From Kalmusia sp. IMI 367209 (Eukaryota > Ascomycota > Dothideomycetes > Pleosporales > Didymosphaeriaceae): 64,000 nucleotides of DNA. A program made the translations under genes and the position numbers. The notes under the pieces are model-generated. The model did no database searches. It was given only the letters and a program-made list of their open reading frames with translations, and was not told the DNA's origin. Where the stretch lies: the NCBI GenBank assembly GCA_027946365.1, contig JAPEUQ010000003.1:3906001-3970000 (forward strand), read 5' to 3'. Positions 20,809 through 32,100 of this stretch are shown piece after piece; positions within the stretch are counted from its first letter, which is position 1, and each line of letters starts with the position of its first letter.

Positions 20809-22592
20809 TCAATTTTCCACTGGGGTCCGCCGCGTGATCCGAACATTGAAGTCTTTTTGGAAAAATATGCCGTAACAAATACTAGTCCAAGGCTTCTGAG
20901 GGTTGACGGCTTGGATATCAAACCGTCTGAATAACTATGGAGCGAGTTTAGTATAGGAGAATTGTCTTTCCCATCAGATGGCACTCACCTCAACGAAAAT
21001 CTTATTGAGGTTCATCATTGCAATGGGAATTCCCAAGCACCTCGTCGTGCCATAACCAAATATCAATACCTGGACTTGGTCCATTTGCTGCAAGATCACC
21101 TTATCTTCGATCAGCCACCGCTCTGGACGGAATACTTCGGGATCGTCCCCAAAGACTGAGTTCAGCTGTAGGCCCCAAGCATTTAGCCCAACAAATGTCC
21201 CTCCAGGAATGAATACCCCATTGTACCAGTCACCCTCTGGAGGTACCATACGTTCTCGTAGTTGAGTGATTGGCGGAAACCGACGTAAACCCTCTTTGAT
21301 AACAGCTTGCAGATACGGGAGCCGCTTTGCCTCATCCTCGGTGATAGGCGAAGAGATTACTCCACGGGCTACGGCGTCGTCAATCTCCCGGATAAGACGG
21401 AAGTAAACGCGAGGATTTGAAATAAGCGAGAGGAGTGTTGAGCGCATGGCGGTCGCAGTTGTGTCGGAACCGGCTACTCTTATCTGACGTCAAACGAATC
21501 CCAGGTATTGTTGCTATTCATAGATCGCTACGGAAAACACGTACAGTGAAATGGAAATTTCCATCTCCACCTCTGTGGCATCAAGTCCACGGGAGATGAA
21601 GGATCCCAACATGTCCTTCTTCTTCTCGGCGTGCTCTCCGAATCGTGTCTTGATGACCTGCTGGGACAACTTTGAGAACAGTCAGCAAGTTCATACATAT
21701 CATGGCGCCAGAGATCAGAAGTGTTTGATCTTACCCCCATAATCATGCCGATCCCCGTTTTGTCAGTGTGACTCGGCACTAGCATCTTTCTAAGCCACCT
21801 GATATTTGCAGCTCTAGAGAGCCATGTATTCAGTTCTAGAATAACAGAGAAGTGTTGGACAATCGGTAACTGCGTCTCAATGGTAGCTAGAAAGTCGAAC
21901 CTGTCGGTATCAGCCTGGACAAATCCCAGGGGCTTTCCAAAAGACAGATGCGTGATGATATCGACAGTCAGGTATTGGATTCTCCTGGCGATATCAAAAG
22001 ACTTCGTGCCCTCGGCCGTAGAAAGCCAGTTCTGCTCGATACAGCGCACAAAGTCGACAATACGTTCGTTGATAGTGGACTCCAGATCCGGGATATCCTT
22101 TCCAGCGTAGCCGGCGGACATTTGGTAGCGAAGATGGTTGTGCTTCCCCGGGTGACGTTCTGACACAATGTTTGGGATGTGCGGATTGATTTTGATGGAG
22201 TCAAACCAGGGACCCCTGGTGTAGTGTGAACGGGCTGCCAATATGCGCCGCGTGAAATCAGGGTCATCTGTTATTAGGTTGTTGGGTCCGATCCGGGCTA
22301 CAGGTCCGTACTTTTTGTTTATGTCGACGAATATTTGGGCCGAGTTTCCAGAGGCTAGCACTTTACAGATCCATAGCCGAGTGTATCGAGACCACCATGG
22401 TCCTCTGAAATTTTGCAGATGGAACAGCCCAGTCCTGAATGTATCGATAGTGTAGACAGCCAGAAACATGCACAATACAACCACAAGTACCTCGATTGGA
22501 CGTGCAGATAGCGGCAGCAAAACTATCTTTGAGAGGGAGGTCTCCCATGTTGCTTGTTCTCCTAGTACATGAATAGTACGGCTAGAAGCCAT
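20809..22592 (-). CDS. Cytochrome P450 monooxygenase, P450-1
   Basis: Four exons (21735-22592, 21545-21669, 20989-21478, 20809-20934) join to 532 aa. An N-terminal membrane anchor (PIEVLVVVLCMFLAVY) is followed by the P450 fold. Seen are the I-helix AGSDTT (split by an intron), the K-helix VIKEGLRRFPP (ExxR), FRPERW, and the heme loop FGYGTTRCLG with the Cys ligand. ATG at 22592 (MASSRTIHV) is chosen; ATG at 22658 in frame would add 22 hydrophobic residues. The pattern resembles fungal pisatin-demethylase/benzoate-hydroxylase-like P450s. All key residues are present, so it should be active. It faces P450-2 across a long 2-kb divergent spacer. Confidence 0.9.
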
Positions 22593-24553
22593 AGCACTGG
22601 AGTATCTTTTGAGGATGAACCCAATGAAAAAGAAGAGCTTTTCGATTCGAGAATGCATACAGTTATTCAAAGATGGTTGAGGAAGAGCTCGAAGTGGCCA
22701 CGGCCCACATAGACTGAACGAAATTACAATGGAAGGTATTCCAAGAGAACAGACATTGATGGTAGTGGGCTGTGAGGAGGGACTGTTGCATCTTACCAGC
22801 TAGCATGCCTTCCGTAGCCCCAGGATTATAGGTCCGCAGTTGAAAGACTTAGATAGTCCACAAGCCTCGTTCTTCCACCCTATACGGCAGACAGACTGAG
22901 AGTCAATACCTGCATGCAAGCTTACATGTGGATGATAGCATACAGGCTACGTTGGAGCAGATAAGCTCGGGCGATGAGCTTATCAATCTTTCGTGTCGGT
23001 GCTGCAGGCTGCTCTAATCACCAAAAGTGGGATGGTGTTGCGGCAGTGTGATCAGGCTGATTGCTATTTAGGGATGATAGAGAGAGGACTCAAAGGAGGC
23101 GAGAGAGTGGGCTTACAGGCAGAAACGCAATGACAATGTTCGGCCAGAAAGGATATTACTTAGAACGCCTAATAGATGACTTCTCACCTGTGGTGACTCA
23201 GTCTGTGATTGCACAATCACTCAGCCTACAACAATGTCCAACTACCGAAAATCAACCTGTGTATGTACATAGATCTGATCGTACTGAAAACATTATTGTA
23301 AACTTTTGAAAGTCTGTAAGACAGCATCGGTTTGTGTTCCAAGAGTAAGCACCGAGCATATGGATGAACAGGCAATAGAAGTCGACATACAGTCAGAGTA
23401 GTACAAAGTTCGGCCATGTACGAGCGGTCTCTCTCAATTTAAGACTAGTGGGGCGTTCCAAATCCTTCTAGGCAGCCATTTTATGCATCATTTAGCGAAT
23501 TGATGTGTGTGAGATATCGCCCAAAACGAAAGTGCATGTATCGCACCTATGTGGGATGAGCTTGACAGAAACGTTGAAGGATGGGGAACAGCGCTCTGCC
23601 GTAGAATATTGCAGTCGCGTGCCAATTCATATCGCGTGGCTTACACCACTGATTTGTCGTTTGCCTAATGCCCGCCCCACCGGCCAAGCGTTGGGTTCTT
23701 CGCCCAGTGTAACTTCGCACCCCAACGCAACTTGGTCTACAGATCAATTACTCTTTGTGAAAGTAATGGCGAAGCATTTAGATTCATCAAGTTGTACACC
23801 GTATACAAGATTTGTTGAAATAACTAATTGAGAATCAATAAGCGTCCTAGGGCTTTAATTATCGGTGTAGGCTGCTCTAAGCTCCAAGAATAGGCTATCT
23901 TATCATCACCACCAGCCTTGTGCCCGACCTTCTCAGATTCTCCGGGCATTGATCGGTCGCTACTTAGTTGCACGACTGACATTAGTGATACGAACAACGC
24001 CCCCTTTTTGCACTAATTTCTATCATAATATTGCCCTTCAGAGCGTTGTTGCGCTGCTGTCTTTGCGACCGCGGAACCGTTCATCATTATCTGAGTGCCC
24101 TCCAAGAACTTTGACAGTCTACGATATGGAGCATTGCTTGTTTGTAGCGCCTTAACCATGTTCTCATGCCACTGGTTCTTGTACGGAGTCGGTGTGTCAG
24201 CAATAGGAGAAGGTTGAATAGCAGAGAGAGTGGTGAAGGCGTGTGTGCGAGCGCGTGCAGCATCTTGTACACGATTCCTGGGTTCAATAGCAAGATTCGG
24301 GTCTCCACCCATACGATTGGTGTTTGCCCTTGACATACTTCACATGCAGACCTGGAGCGTTCCTGCACCGCTTGTCACATATTCGATGCGGGTAAGATTT
24401 CGCCTAGGATATGCTGAGGACGACCATCCTTGCCTAGTGCAAACCCCTGACTCGCCTACATGTAAGCACTGCACGTAGCGACCGCCCAGTGAGATACGAA
24501 TCTAAGCTTAAAGAATCCCGATCGTCGACAAGATTGCTCTGCAGGATACCGCT
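22593..24553. other. Divergent intergenic region between P450-1 and P450-2
   Basis: 1.96 kb, unusually long for this cluster. Small ORFs on both strands (for example 24013-24336 and 24087-24368, minus) carry no recognisable domain or signal peptide. No TCGGACA site was found here. A lost gene is possible, but no remnant can be recognised. Confidence 0.4.
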
Positions 24554-26210
24554 ATGGATCATATCATTGTTCTCGTGGCTTTGGCATCCGTGCCGTTACT
24601 AGTCCTTCTTTACCATCGATCAAGAAAGCATGATGCCAAAGAACCTCCTTTGATATCTCCAATAATTCCTATCATTGGCCACGCTTTGGGAATTATTCGG
24701 CATGGCGTCCCTTACTATACCAAGCACAGGTGAACTCGCAACCAAAAGGTTCTGTACCCTCCTTATAGGGCTAACTTCGTTCAGTAACCTTTATCCCTCG
24801 CAAGCAGTGTACACGATGGATTTGCTCCTGAACAAAGCTTACATCGTGAACTCGCCGTCTCTAGTGGCAGCAGTACAAAAAAACCATCGCGTCATCTCTT
24901 TTGATCCCTTTCTTACTGGTGCGGCAAAACGAATGGCCGGCATTACTGGCCCAGGCTTGGAGCTTCTTCGCGAGGAGCAAAACGGCGGACAGGGGATCAA
25001 CAATAAAGTGCTGCATTCTATGCATCCCGCCCTTCTGGGAACGGGGCTTGACCGCATGAACGAGAAGATGATCAAATTCTTGAAGTTTTCCATGGATGAA
25101 CTCGCGACAACGCGCAACATTAACACTTCATTCGATCTTCATGCATGGTGCCGGCATGCCATTACTGCGGCCAGTACAGACGCAATTTATGGCTTGAGAA
25201 ACCCATATAAGGATCGTGAAGTCGAAGAGTCTCTGTGGTAGGCACTATCGTATTCTGCCATTGGCGCTCCAGATGATTGACAGGAAGCCAGGGCTTTCGA
25301 ATCCAGATTAACACCGCTTTTGGTCAACATTATACCTAGCATTACTTCCCGCAAGTCGTTCATGGCTAGAGAAAGGGTCATAACCGCTTTAGTACAATAT
25401 TATGAAGCTGGAGGCCATGAAAATTCGTCAGAGCTGACATACAACCGCTGGAAAGTCCAACAAGACGCTGGTGCGACCACCAAAGACATCGCCAGACTAG
25501 AGGCTGCCGCAGGCATTGGGATACTCTCCAACACGGTGCCTTCAACGTTCTGGACATTGTTCGACATTTATTCCCGTCCTTCCCTTCTATTGGAGCTTCG
25601 AGAGGAGATCCGCCAAAACGGTTTGGTCATTGAGCCAGAAACGGGGTTACATATAGTGGATCTCGCTGCAATCAGGGACAACTGTCATCTTCTTGTATCC
25701 AGCTTCCAAGAGACATTGCGGCTGAGGTCCAACGGCGCACCGACCCGCGTAGTGTGCAAGGACATCCTGCTCAATGACCAGTGGTTGCTTAAGGGGGGTT
25801 CCATCTTACAGATGCCCGCTCCAACAATCAATCGCCAATCTGTGGCTTGGGGTGAATCTACTAATGACTTCAATCCGCGGAGATTCATGAAGCATTCGTC
25901 TCAGAAGGATACAAAAAGAGCCACGGCCTTCATGTCTTTTGGTGCCTCCCCTAACATCTGTCCGGGACGCCACTTTGCGAGCGGCGAAATTCTAGCATTG
26001 GCGGCCATGATGATTCTGCGATTCGAAATTGCCCCGGAGTCTGGTATCTGGACACCTCCAGTGCTGAACACAAAGGCCATGGCCGCTTCAGTGACGCCTC
26101 CAGGGGAAAAGTTTCTTGTTAAGGTCCATGAACGAGAAGAGTACAAGGAGGCTGAATGGAAGTTCCGGGTGACGGAGGGAAGAGGGAGATTCAGTCTTGT
26201 AGTTGGATAG
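24554..26210 (+). CDS. Cytochrome P450 of the CYP7/8-like fungal group, P450-2
   Basis: Three exons (24554-24729, 24785-25237, 25292-26210) join to 515 aa. The N-terminal anchor is IIVLVALASVPLLVLLYH, followed by PPLISPIIPIIGHALG. The I-helix (AGIGILSNTVPSTFW) lacks the usual AGxxT and has Asn/Ser instead, as in CYP7/CYP8-type enzymes. The K-helix is FQETLRLRS (ExxR), and the heme loop is FGASPNICPGRHFA. Such enzymes act on bulky sterol- or terpenoid-like substrates in fungi. The last intron uses the second of two nearby AG acceptors (25290-25291), which is required for frame. Likely an active tailoring oxidase. Confidence 0.9.
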
Positions 26211-26331
26211 ATTTCAACCAGTCTCGAACCATTATTGAACATAAAAGGGGGTCGGATGGCGCCTATGCTTAATCACGCGGAAGAACTAAGCTTAATTTGA
26301 TATGTACCATTATCCAACGTCCCAATTATGG

Positions 26332-27170
26332 TTACTGGTCAGTCCATGCTAGGGCCTTCATCTGGAACAACAGTGCACCATCTGGAGGGTTGTATAGATC
26401 GACGTTGGTTCTGTCGGTAGGCGTATATTCTGTGTTCCCGACGCCCAGGTATTTTGCAGATACGTAAGCAACACCTTCGTTCTGAATATACGATTTCTGC
26501 GCACTCCCAGATTTAACAATCAAGTTGTTAATAGCCCCAGGCACAAAAGCTGGATCACCGCGCTAAGGCGGTCTTCCTAGAGAGAAAGTGTTGTAGTTTA
26601 GAAGCATCCGTCTAACGCAGCTAGATCAAGTAGGTGCCGAAACTAACCCTCCGGCTTGGATGGGGGGCTCCTCACTGGTAGTGGATCGATTCTATCGTAG
26701 GCCCATGGTCGAATCAATTGTTGAATGTTTTTGAAAGGATGTTCCAAAGTTGTAGCCCATTCCTGCCATAATCTTGTACCACTGTCGTACGCTTGTGGCG
26801 AGCTTTAGTGACTCGACAGGTTTGGGAGTATTCTTATGTTCCGTCTCTACGCAGACTATCCCAATACTGTGGATAAAGTCAATAATAACTTTTTAATCTA
26901 AACACATTTGGTTCTCGTATCACATTCACTCGATCCTCCGCTCGTCGGTGTCATCACCAAAGGGACTGTGGTCTCTCCCTCGTCAATGAGCACCAAGGCA
27001 CGAAGTATAAAGCGGTACCGCTCCGACACTTTTTGCTTTCATGTCGTGCCCATGGCTGTCCTATACATGGCTCCCATAGCTGTGGCGATAGAACGGGTAG
27101 AGACCCTCATGAAACAGAAGACCGGCTCGAAGGCTCTGGGTAAACATGGGCTAGACGTCTCGAACTAGGC
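26332..27170 (-). pseudogene. Relic of a highly reducing polyketide synthase dehydratase domain
   Basis: Reading the minus strand from 27170 to 26332 in shifting frames gives, in correct DH-domain order: GAMYRTAMG-like (about 27055-27090), ERYRFILRALVLIDEGET…VPLVM (about 26950-27010), QWYKIMAGMGYNFGTSFQK (26730-26790, cf. the conserved GYxFGPxFQ), ALDGCF followed by a stop (about 26600-26620, cf. LDGCFQ), VPGAINNLIVKSG and finally NPPDGALLFQMKALAW (about 26340-26385). Several stop codons and at least two frame changes interrupt it. No KS, AT, ER, KR or ACP part was found in the window. The assignment is from memory of HR-PKS DH domains. It lies between two P450 genes, so the locus once held, or received a piece of, a polyketide synthase. 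Confidence 0.6.
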
Positions 27171-27843
27171 CATGAAGTAAGGATATGAAGGACGGTATAG
27201 AGATACTATTGTATCTGTTAGGACGAAGGAATTAATAGATGTCTATTAAGGTACGGATTAAAAGATTATGAGTATCCACTACTGAATAAATATTCTTACT
27301 CTAGATATCATATATTTAGGTAGGCACTCTATATTAGCTACGTCTAGGATTTCATATACAGTCGGTTTTTTCTAAAATTACCTACTATTTAGAGTTTTCT
27401 AATACTGTTTATCTCTATCATCTTAGATATAATTAAAGCCTATCAAATCTTATTTTAGGATATTTTATTCAATAGCCATTTTGTACATAAGTAGACTCAA
27501 TTCATTGAGTATTCACTTTATAGTCTTATAGTTTTCTTAAAGTTATAATCTTACTTAGGTGGCCTTTAATTAGGTATATTAGCGGTCGTAAGTAGACAAT
27601 GAGATTGTTAATTATAATTCTTTTATGAATTTCAATAGGACGTATGTTTTCACTTGGTCGTACGTTTATACTTAAATAGTATTATGTTCTTATACTATAT
27701 CTCTGGCAGTCTCCTTGTGTTAAGAGAGGAAAAAATAATTAAGACTCGCGTGTACCAGAATCGTACTAGTAGTGACTTATTACTACTTGTACATGTTACG
27801 TTGCCCGCCACCAGTAAACTTTATAGCCACACGCTCGAAAATA
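27171..27843. other. AT-rich intergenic block
   Basis: About 670 bp, clearly AT-rich with TA-rich runs, between the PKS relic and P450-3. It looks like a RIP-type patch or an old element. No terminal repeats or coding remnant are visible. Confidence 0.5.
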
Positions 27844-29481
27844 TTACTTTCGCCTACCGTCACAATGCAACTCTACTTTACAACCATGGGCATTCTTCAC
27901 GATCAACTTCCATTCTCCAGCCCAGTCACGGTCATCTCCGCGATCGATGTGACTAATTCGCTGCGCCAGCCTCACGAGGCAATACGAAACCTGTAGCATG
28001 GTCTGTTTTCTGCTAGGGCAACTCCTAGGCCCATTAAGAAATGGTAGATATTCCCATGTGCCAGGTTTGATTGAGTACCATCTTTCTGGTCTGAAGCTCT
28101 CAACGTCGGGACCAAAGACAGTTGTGTCCCGATGCAGAGCGTGAAAGCTTGCAATAACTCTGCATCCTGATGGGACAAAGATTGAGCTTTCCCCGTCTTT
28201 CCCACCTCCTCGGGGCAATACAGTATCTCTCCCGGCAGTCCGACCCATTTGCCCAAAAACTGGGTAAAGGCGAAGTGCTGATTGATGTGAGAATATATAA
28301 GCTTCAAGAGGGAATTTCTCACCTTCGTCTATTATACTTTGTAAGTAGGGAAGTTTTGTGAGGGACTCTGCACTCAGAGGTTGCTTCCCTAGAGTGTGAA
28401 CCTCCTCTTGAAGCTTTTTCCATACCCTATCGTGCCTTGACAAGAGGAAGACGCAGTTGCTAAGTAGTGTAGATACCGTATCCTGGGATGCCAGCAATAC
28501 CTGGAGGACTTGTGCCCTGAGCTCATACAAATCCGATGATTGCGTGACAATACCGGATACAAAACTGTTACTTTCCGCCTCAAATGTCTCCAGTGTGGAG
28601 TTTGTTTCGAGCTTCTCGTGGGATGTCTTAGCTTTCTCCATAGCAGTTTTCACATAATCATCCACAAAGCAGTGAACTGTGCGGCAATTTTGCCAGAACC
28701 ATGGATTAGGAAAGTTTATACCCAACCACCCAAACGTAATCCTGACGCCCACCCAGAAGCCTCCAGCATGAAATGCCTGAAGAAAGTCATGCGGGGCTAT
28801 CCTAGACGGCGCTTCTGTGCCTTGGATTTGCATTTTGCTGAATCTTTTACCGAAGAGAAAGTCTCCAGAGAGGTCCAAGAACTGCGATATAGTAATTAGC
28901 ACAAGTTCAGCTAAGCCGGTTATAACACTAACAAGTTCAGAGAAGATAGGCGCTAGATCCACGGTATTGCCGTTCAGCGGTAGACTATCAAGAACTTCAT
29001 CGAAAGCTTCAGCTAAAGAGGATAGATCTGAAACATTTGCATCCGAGAAAGGTGGATTGATCATTGCTCGAAATCGTTTCCAATCATCACCGTCTGTTGT
29101 AATAAATCCACGACCAGAGAAAGGCTCCATGGTAAATATCCGTGCAGGTGCAACGACCCAGTCTTCCCATTTTGAACTAAACACCGCTGCAATATTTTCT
29201 GGATCCATGGTATGGATGGTAGTATAGCCTACATTGGTAATTGCGAATGTACGGCCATATTTCACGTGTCGATTTGCGACGGCAGTAATGTGACTGTTCT
29301 TGATGAACCTGATGGCCGTAACGAGCAGGAGATCTAATCCGAGAAACGGATCGATGTGTGGATAACGAACTGCCGGCTTGCAATTGGGTGGTATAGCAGA
29401 GTAAATTGATCTTGTACGATTGATCTGACGAAAAACAATTGTGGCTGCAAGGAATATTCCAATAACAACAAGCAATGTCAT
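27844..29481 (-). CDS. Cytochrome P450, CYP52/CYP63-like, with altered heme loop, P450-3
   Basis: Three exons (28933-29481, 28323-28881, 27844-28277). The introns (51 and 45 bp, GTTAGT…GCAG and GTGAGA…TCAG) are multiples of three and without stops, so the unspliced frame is also open. Spliced length is 513 aa from MTLLVVIGIFLAATIVF (anchor). Seen are the I-helix LLASQDTVST, the K-helix DEALRLYP (after splicing), FRPERW, and the heme loop FLNGPRSCPSRK. The heme Cys is kept, but the Gly two residues later, near-invariant in P450s, is Ser; a single G-to-A transition (GGC to AGC) would explain this. The enzyme may be impaired or adapted. It is paralogous to P450-5 at the right end of the cluster (shared ALHR and WEY[LV]PF stretches and a GCKV near the C-terminus). 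Confidence 0.87.
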   Translation of the reverse strand: MTLLVVIGIFLAATIVFRQINRTRSIYSAIPPNCKPAVRYPHIDPFLGLDLLLVTAIRFIKNSHITAVANRHVKYGRTFAITNVGYTTIHTMDPENIAAVFSSKWEDWVVAPARIFTMEPFSGRGFITTDGDDWKRFRAMINPPFSDANVSDLSSLAEAFDEVLDSLPLNGNTVDLAPIFSELVSVITGLAELVLITISQFLDLSGDFLFGKRFSKMQIQGTEAPSRIAPHDFLQAFHAGGFWVGVRITFGWLGINFPNPWFWQNCRTVHCFVDDYVKTAMEKAKTSHEKLETNSTLETFEAESNSFVSGIVTQSSDLYELRAQVLQVLLASQDTVSTLLSNCVFLLSRHDRVWKKLQEEVHTLGKQPLSAESLTKLPYLQSIIDEGEKFPLEAYIFSHQSALRLYPVFGQMGRTAGRDTVLPRGGGKDGESSIFVPSGCRVIASFHALHRDTTVFGPDVESFRPERWYSIKPGTWEYLPFLNGPRSCPSRKQTMLQVSYCLVRLAQRISHIDRGDDRDWAGEWKLIVKNAHGCKVELHCDGRRK

Positions 29482-30145
29482 TGTGTGTACTATTTTTTGT
29501 TCCAGATTTCGATACGATTCTTGAGAGAGAAGAGGTGCGTGGTAATGTTGGATGCGTTCTCTCTTCAAAGGTACCTTTCAAGTAATTACTCATAGAAGCA
29601 CCCTGATGTCCGTAGACAACAATTAAAATCGTCAAAGTTTCCTGTTTCAAGAACGGAGCACGTTACTCCATGACTGCCGGTCTGTTCTCACCTGCTGATT
29701 TCATACGTGTCATCGTAGTACAGAGAACTGGCCCTCGAGTGCTCGATGACTAGCTACAGTTACTCTTGCTAGGTTATTCCCGGTACAATGCACCGAACAT
29801 GGGAGGTTTAATCTAAGACTTGGCGTGCGAGGTACCCCAAGTCCGTTCAACGGCAAACACGCAAGCGTCCTTGTTCACGAACATCAACCGTGCCGTGACA
29901 GTGTTAAGCGAAAAGGCGGGTCCCGCGCACGCCCGCATACGCCCGCGTATCCCGGTGCTTACTGCAGCGCTTACTCCACTGCACCTTAAAATGATCCAAA
30001 GAGTCAAAGTCACAATGCGGACGCCAGAGGGGAGGCTCAATTTCACGATTGAATTCAATTACCCAAGTGAGTGTATTGATATGGTCGATTCGCAACATGA
30101 CAGATCCTTGCTCCTAAAAGCACCTCCATTCACACATAGAGCCGA
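29482..30145. other. Intergenic region between P450-3 and precursor 2
   Basis: About 660 bp. A 116-codon ORF on the plus strand at 29820-30170 overlaps the end of precursor 2 and has no recognisable domain; it is not called. P450-3 transcription starts here. Nothing else. Confidence 0.4.
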
Positions 30146-30431
30146 CTACTTGTCATTGATGGCATGGTAAGCATAAACCACATCTTCGTCTCGGTCTGCA
30201 TCAGGATATACAACAAATTCGTCGTTATCTAATCAATGGATGGGTCAGGTGGAGTACACTTCATGTTGCCAGACAGAGCTTACCCAGCGATTCCTCCCGG
30301 GAGTTGAGGTTCCCTGAATATGTTAGAATCGATCGCAATCTCCAGCAACGACACTTCTGACCTGCAGCGGGAACGGGAGAAGCAAGGGTCATGGAGAAAA
30401 ATAGAAAAGCGATAACAGATAGAAGCTTCAT
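30146..30431 (-). CDS. Small secreted peptide, candidate single-core RiPP precursor (precursor 2)
   Basis: Three short exons (30362-30431, 30284-30313, 30146-30195) join exactly in frame to 49 aa plus TAG. The signal peptide is MKLLSVIAFLFFSMTLASP. The tail is rich in charge (NSREESL then DRDEDVVYAYHAINDK). The first intron (48 bp) has GTCAGA, a TCTAAC branch site and TTCAG; the second (88 bp) has GTAAGC…ATGCAG. The tail shares the DED triplet with the repeats of precursor 1 and holds two tyrosines in a short segment, as dikaritin cores do. Unlike precursor 1 there is one core and no KR site. It is divergent from UstYa-3 with a 527-bp spacer containing TCGGACA. No transcript is available; if the second intron were retained, the peptide would end after a few residues (…KLCLAT). 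Confidence 0.5.
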
Positions 30432-30958
30432 CGCGAACGATTACGTGAGAGCAAAATGTTTCTGGTAGAAACTTAGTGGTGCCTGAGAAGCTTTGCCGTT
30501 GGCTTCTCGGTTCTTTATACTAGTGGGCTTATATACAGCGGTTTCACGAATGTTTGCTTTACGAGATCCGCGTATCGAATAGATAGCTTTGGCTTTATCA
30601 TTCTTTCTCGCCCCCCACCAGTCGCATTTCCAACTTCCTGAACAGGACAGACCGGGTTACGTCGATCTAGATGTTGTCATGGCGATTTCAGCCTTGCCAC
30701 CCACTACCCTGCAGTCATAGGAGATGCAACTATTGTGACGAGATGCAGGTCGATGGTTCGGACTTCGGTATATTGACCTTAGATTATTTGATTAAATGCA
30801 CTAGCTATCACAATCGCCTTATGCAATGTGACTTCCGCTAACAAGTTTTCGGACAGCACACTTCCGTCTCCATTCCGTTGTCAAAAAATCTGCCTGAGAA
30901 TACAGAGACGCCAACCAAAGGTGATCATTAGCGACTGCATCGCGGATACCGTTCGATA
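30432..30958. promoter_or_regulatory. Divergent promoter of precursor 2 and UstYa-3 with a TCGGACA site
   Basis: 527 bp. TCGGACA lies at 30849-30855, 104-110 bp before the UstYa-3 ATG, within TTCGGACAG, a 9-mer also found before the O-methyltransferase. No ORF of note. Confidence 0.45.
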
Positions 30959-31863
30959 ATGGCGCTCAGCTCAAGTGATTTTCCAGAGTCAAAGCCGTTC
31001 TTGGGCTCCGAAACTGAAGATGGACAACCCGAGAACAGTTCAATGGCTATACGGTCATCTACGCACCTGAAGCTTGTGCCTTGGGTGCTCCACCTTGTCA
31101 TGTTCGTTGTTTATACATCACTGTACGCTTTTGGGACAAAACGTTTCATCGTAACTTCAACAACTTCGCTGCATCGTAAGTTCTCACTTTATGCACTGCT
31201 AACCTGAGATGGGCACTAATGCTTGCAGCTATTGACCATTTGCAAGTTCGGTTCACCGCCCGACCTTACGATGATTTTGAAAACTCGCCGTGGTCCGGGC
31301 TTCCCTCCCCAAGTATTGATGCTGCATGGCATCAACTTCTCGAGCATACAACAATTAGAGTAACTGCTAAAGAGCTAGCAAGAAGCAACCAGACCTCGGT
31401 AAATCTCCCTGAAGGCGGCGGGTATATGGCCTGGTTGGGCGTATTTCATGAGTTACATTGCATTGTAAGAGTTCGGATCCAGACTGAAAAGGATGACTAT
31501 TGATTCTTCAGAAAATGGTTCGGCAATGGGTATATCGAGATTACTATCATCCAAATTTAACGTCAGACGAGTTTGAAGAGTGGAGTATACACGCAGGTGA
31601 GATCTAAAACAAAACCGCAGGTTCCATCTGTGCACTGACGAATCTTGCAAGACCACTGCATGGACATATTGCGAAGCGCAGCGTTGTGTCACGCAGACAC
31701 GACCCTCACTACTTTTGGGTGGGCAAACAAGTCCAAACCTATGCTGAATACTAGACCCATAAACCACAAATGTGTAGACTGGAACGCGCTTGTGCAGTCA
31801 GTAGAGGGACGCGTTGTAGGAAGGAACGAGATGGCGTCTTTATTTAACCCGAACATACATTGA
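30959..31863 (+). CDS. UstYa-like (DUF3328) oxidase/cyclase, UstYa-3
   Basis: Four exons (30959-31175, 31229-31464, 31512-31596, 31652-31863) join to 249 aa. One TM segment (LHLVMFVVYTSLYAFG) follows a 45-residue cytosolic part. The lumenal part has PSIDAAWHQLLEHTTIRV, then FHELHCI (HxxHC, split from the next exon by an intron as in UstYa-1) and DHCMDILRSAALCHAD. Intron positions after the HxxHC motif and before DHC match UstYa-1, which supports common descent. All essential His and Cys are present. It pairs with precursor 2. Confidence 0.9.
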
Positions 31864-32100
31864 AGTATCGCAACTGCGCATATAGCATCTTAATGCAATT
31901 CCCGGTCTGGAATATAAGCTATCCGTCTTTTTTCAATGATGGTACAATGGTACCATGTAACGTGAATGAATTAGACGCATCGTGAAAGTTCATTGTTGAA
32001 TTGAAAACTGAGACTCAAGGATACATGACCAAAGTTGACTTCATGGACCCTGCGAAAAATTACTATTTCTTAAAACTCTCCGGCACTCGTAGCAGGTAGG

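Noticed and set aside
24013..24368. Overlapping minus-strand ORFs with a CEVC string suggesting a Zn2Cys6 regulator
   Set aside because: Only two of six cysteines in place and no basic linker, so no regulator can be supported.
29820..30170. Plus-strand ORF of 116 codons
   Set aside because: No domain, overlaps precursor 2 on the other strand, and its Met start lacks supporting context.
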